A DNA stretch of 64,000 nucleotides from Batillaria attramentaria (Eukaryota > Mollusca > Gastropoda > Batillariidae): contig JACVVK020000489.1 of the NCBI GenBank assembly GCA_018292915.2, forward strand, positions 408,720-472,719, in the 5' to 3' direction. Below are positions 60,966 through 64,000 of this stretch, piece after piece. The position numbers and the translations under genes are program-made. How positions within the stretch are numbered: the first letter of the stretch is position 1; the number at the start of each line of letters is the position of its first letter. The notes beneath the pieces are model-generated. The model made no database searches. It saw only the letters and a program-made list of their open reading frames with translations, and had not been told where the DNA came from.

Positions 60966-62880
60966 CTCTCTTCTGTGAAAAACTATGTGGCCATAGTTGT
61001 CAAAGACATTCTCTGTCTGTCACACTCAGTAAAACACAGTAGCTAATTTTTGTCATGAACTATGCATCTGAGAGTATAACTCGGGAAACTTTCTCTCTGA
61101 AAGTCTCCCTGATACAATTCCGTTAGTTCCCTCTCTGGTAGTATAACTCACGAAATGTTCTCACGTCTCTCAAAGTCTCCCTGATGCAATTTCGTTAGTT
61201 GTCAACTCTCTCTCTCTCTCTCTGATATAAATCCATTAGTTGTCAAAGAAAATATCCCTCTCCCCCTCTCTCTGAATAATTATATGGCTTTACTCGTCAA
61301 AGAAATTCTGTCTGTTTCATAGAGTAACACAGTTGCGAATTTTGTCATGAACTAAGCATCTGATAATACAACTCAGGAAACTTTCTCTCTGAAAGTCTCC
61401 CTGATACAATTCCGTTGGTTGTGAAATCCCCCTCCATTCTCTCTCTCACTTTCTGGTAGTATCACTCACGAAACATTCTCTCTCAAAGTCTCCCTGATGC
61501 AATTCCGTTAGTTGTCAAACCCCCCCCTCTCTCTCTCTCTTTGATACAATTCCGTTAGTTGCCAAAGAAACTCTCTCTCTCTCTCTCTCTCTGGATAACT
61601 ATATGGCTTTAGTCGAGTGTTTCCAGCTTGTGCAGAGTGAGTTTTACGGGCATAAAGCCACGCAAAGCTTGTGCAGAATAAAACCCTGACTAACTAATTA
61701 ACTGGCTTCAATTGTTAAAGAAATTCGTTCTGTCTGTCACATTGAGTAAAACACAGTAGCGAATTTTTGTCATGAACAATGTATCTGATAATATAACTCA
61801 GGAAACTTGCTCTCTCAAAGTCTCCCAGATACATTTCCGCTAGTTTTCAAATGCCCCCCCCCCCCCCCCGTCTCTCTGTGTGATACTATTCCAGTAGTTG
61901 TCAAAGGAAATCTCTCTCTCTCTCTCTCTCTCTGACTTGGTAAACCACAGCATTTTGTTGGAGAAATTATCTATATACATGTACATCCCTGATCCTAAGA
62001 CAATCTCCTTATTTTGTTCATATCTTCAAGGTAGAAGGCAGAAAGTCTACCACAATGGTGCGTTTTCTGAGGAAGGTGTTGTAAGCTCGGTATGCCCCAG
62101 AGGCTCTATCCTTGGCCCAGTTTTCTTTTGTTTATTCATCAATGATATGCCCCTCTCCATCTCAAACTCTAATGTAAGCTGTGATATGTTTGCTGACGAC
62201 TCCACGCGCCATGCGTCGGATATGGATGAGTCCAAAGTAAACGAAGTATTGCAGCATAGCCTCATTGAAGTCTCCCAGTGGTGTAAAAGTCAACCACATG
62301 GCAATCAATACCTAAAAAAAACCAAAAAAAACCCTAAAGCATGCTAATGACAACGTGCCAAAATCAACAACGCAAACTATCTCCTCTGCGGTTGTCAGTT
62401 GGATCGGAGTCCATCGAGCAAGTCTCAAACCACCGTCTACTATGTGTCATAATTGACGACCAACTCTCCCTGATGCAATTCCGTTAGTTGTCAAAGAAAT
62501 CTCTCTCTCTCTCTCTCTCTCTGTGAATGATTATACATGTACGTCTCGCATGGTTAAAAAAAAAAATCTCTCAATCTGTTTCACTCAGTAAAACACAGTC
62601 ACGAACAGTATCGTAAACTATGTATCTGGTAATATATAGCTCACGAAACTTTCTCTTCCAAAGTCTTGCCGATACAACCCCCCCCCCCCCGCCCTCTCTC
62701 TCACTCGCTGCATGATTATACGTCTTTAGTAGTGAACGAAATTCTCTCAATCTGTCTCACTCAGTATAAAATAGCCGGGAACTGTGTTGTGAACTTTGTA
62801 TCTGGTATTATGACTCAAAACTTTCTCTCTCTTCCAATGTCTCCCCAAGACAATTACATCTTCCCCCCCCCCACTCTCTC
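60966..62880 (+). repeat. Diffuse tandem repeats with embedded (TC)n tracts
   Basis: Blocks such as GTAAAACACAGTAGC, GAATTTTTGTCATGAACTA, GGAAACTTTCTCTCTGAAAG, TCTCCCTGATACAATTCCGT and TTAGTTGTCAAAGAAA recur in the same order near 61030, 61320, 61745 and 62590. (TC)n tracts of varying length separate them. Units are diverged and vary in length. Confidence 0.85.
61934..62470 (+). mobile_element. CR1-like reverse transcriptase fragment
   Basis: From DLVNHSILLEKL the frame reads YLQGRRQKVYHNGAFSEEGV, PRGSILGPVFFCLFINDMPL and CDMFADDSTRHA. These correspond to the RT motif block with an FADD catalytic box. The frame shifts near 62310 in an A-rich stretch and continues in another frame (VSNHRLLCVIIDDQLSL) to about 62470, where it joins the surrounding repeat. 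It begins directly after a (TC)n tract. It is a dead fragment. Confidence 0.88.
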
Positions 62881-63351
62881 CTCTCTCTCTATCTCCTCTC
62901 TTCTACATTCTTTGTGGCATTCTGTGGTTTACTTCATCCGGCTTACGTGATCTAAAACTCATATCACCCTTTAAGTATTTGACCAGTGATTTCGTCAGGC
63001 AAAATCTCCTCTACAAACAGTTCCTGCTTGACGAATCTACGAACTGACACAGAAGCCTTTGTGCTCAGCTAAAAGATTCCTCAGTCGTGTGATTGGTCTG
63101 ATTTACTTCAATCATTTATCTAATTTTGTGCTTTCTTGTTTTGTTTGTTTTCCCTTTCTTTGTTTGGTCTACTAGGCAACCCGAGTCTGTGACCGGCATA
63201 GCCCTGAATAGTTTATACTGCTTATAGTGCTTGTTTTTAAATCGTTTTGCTTACGCCTATCCACCAACACGAGCGTCTTTAAACTGTAAACAGTACCTGC
63301 ATATCGATTGTTCATTAACATAGTAAATATGTCAAGTGTTCGACGACAAAC
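62881..63351. other. No certain feature; possible 5' UTR of the next element
   Basis: A TC-rich start is followed by unassigned sequence leading into the endonuclease fragment. Confidence 0.4.
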
Positions 63352-64000
63352 TCAGTTAAAGATTGGGCACTTAACGTATATCATTTATCCAACAAGGTAA
63401 ACGACCTTTGTGCTTATCTTAACAACTCTGAACCATTCCACCTGTTTGGTCTAAGTGAGACACGTCTTAACGATTCCATTAGTGACGATGCGATACGTAT
63501 TCAAAATTTTTCTGTTCTTCGTCGCGACCCCGACACCCCTGGTAAAACGGGCATTGCAGTGTATGTTCACAACTCCATCCAGCACTTAGTCCGCCGGCGC
63601 AAGGACCTGAAATCCCCAAAGTTGAATGCCTGGGCTTGAAGTTAGGGACACCAAGACTCGGCCTTCTTCCTTGGATTTGTCTATCGTAACCCTAATTCTA
63701 CCTTTGAGTGGTACGACGATTTTCTGTCGCAGTCGAAAATATTGCTTACCCAATAGTGACGTCCTTCTCTTGGGAGACTTAATATTAATCTTCTAAAATC
63801 ATCCTGCCTGGGAATGCACTAGCTCACTGTCGGCCTTCAGCAACTTGTAACAACTCCTACCAGAATAACACCGTCCTCCTCAACACTCATTGACATATCT
63901 ATACAAATCGCCCCACTTGGGTATCAGATGTCTGTGTTCCCACCTTCAGTATAAGCGACCACTATCCAGTTGTCTGCTCCTGGCGGTTTAAAATTCCAGC
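63352..64000 (+). mobile_element. Non-LTR element endonuclease (EEP) region, cut by window edge
   Basis: The frame KDWALNVYHLSNKVNDLCAY then HLFGLSETRLNDSI, IQNFSVLRRDPDTPGKTGIA and VYVHNSIQHLVRRR matches an apurinic-like endonuclease of CR1/L1-type elements (Glu in LSET). Frameshifts near 63610 and later break the frame. The C-terminal SISDHYPVVCSW motif (SDH) is visible at about 63950-63985. The element is decayed and runs off the right edge. The order (RT at 62 kb, endonuclease at 63.4 kb) means it is a separate copy from the RT fragment. Confidence 0.85.

Overview
This is animal nuclear DNA, very probably from a mollusc and most likely a marine gastropod. The basis is intron-split genes with GT/AG junctions, very dense (TG)n, (TC)n and (CA)n microsatellites, many copies of tRNA-derived SINEs, and non-LTR retrotransposon debris. 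There are no prokaryotic operons, rRNA genes, tRNA genes or CRISPR arrays. The species assignment is inference.

Four host loci can be supported. (1) A single claudin/PMP22-like first exon lies on the minus strand at 11584-11776. (2) A complete 13-exon N-acetylglutamate synthase gene (NAGS, 531 codons) lies on the plus strand at 18712-28038. (3) A four-exon gene for an unrecognised 393-residue multi-pass membrane protein lies on the minus strand at 30997-34306, tail to tail with NAGS. (4) An ADAM/mig-17-like metalloprotease gene lies on the minus strand at 38699-47058. It keeps its prodomain, furin-type sites, the start of the catalytic domain and the C-terminal cysteine-rich part with a mucin-like Ser/Pro/Thr tail. 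No exon carrying the zinc-binding active site was found.

The rest is repeat landscape. 1-11.5 kb is microsatellites, SINEs and a ~300-bp tandem array rich in TCAAGGTCA half-sites. 12-18 kb is gene-poor. 36-38.6 kb holds a 5'-truncated I/Jockey-like retrotransposon (RNase H end) inserted with a 13-bp target-site duplication; its empty site is visible in a paralogous segment at 49.3-50 kb. The two segments bracket the ADAM locus in direct orientation. 50-60 kb holds diverged tandem repeats, a mariner-like MITE and more SINEs. 60.6-64 kb holds pieces of CR1-like non-LTR elements (C-terminus, RT core, endonuclease), the last running off the right edge.

The host genes show no obvious functional link to one another. 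The most interesting observations are the apparently in-frame loss of the ADAM active site, the uncharacterised membrane protein, several fold-back elements (one at a TTAA site), and the recurrent link between retroelement 3' ends and (TC)n/(AC)n microsatellites.
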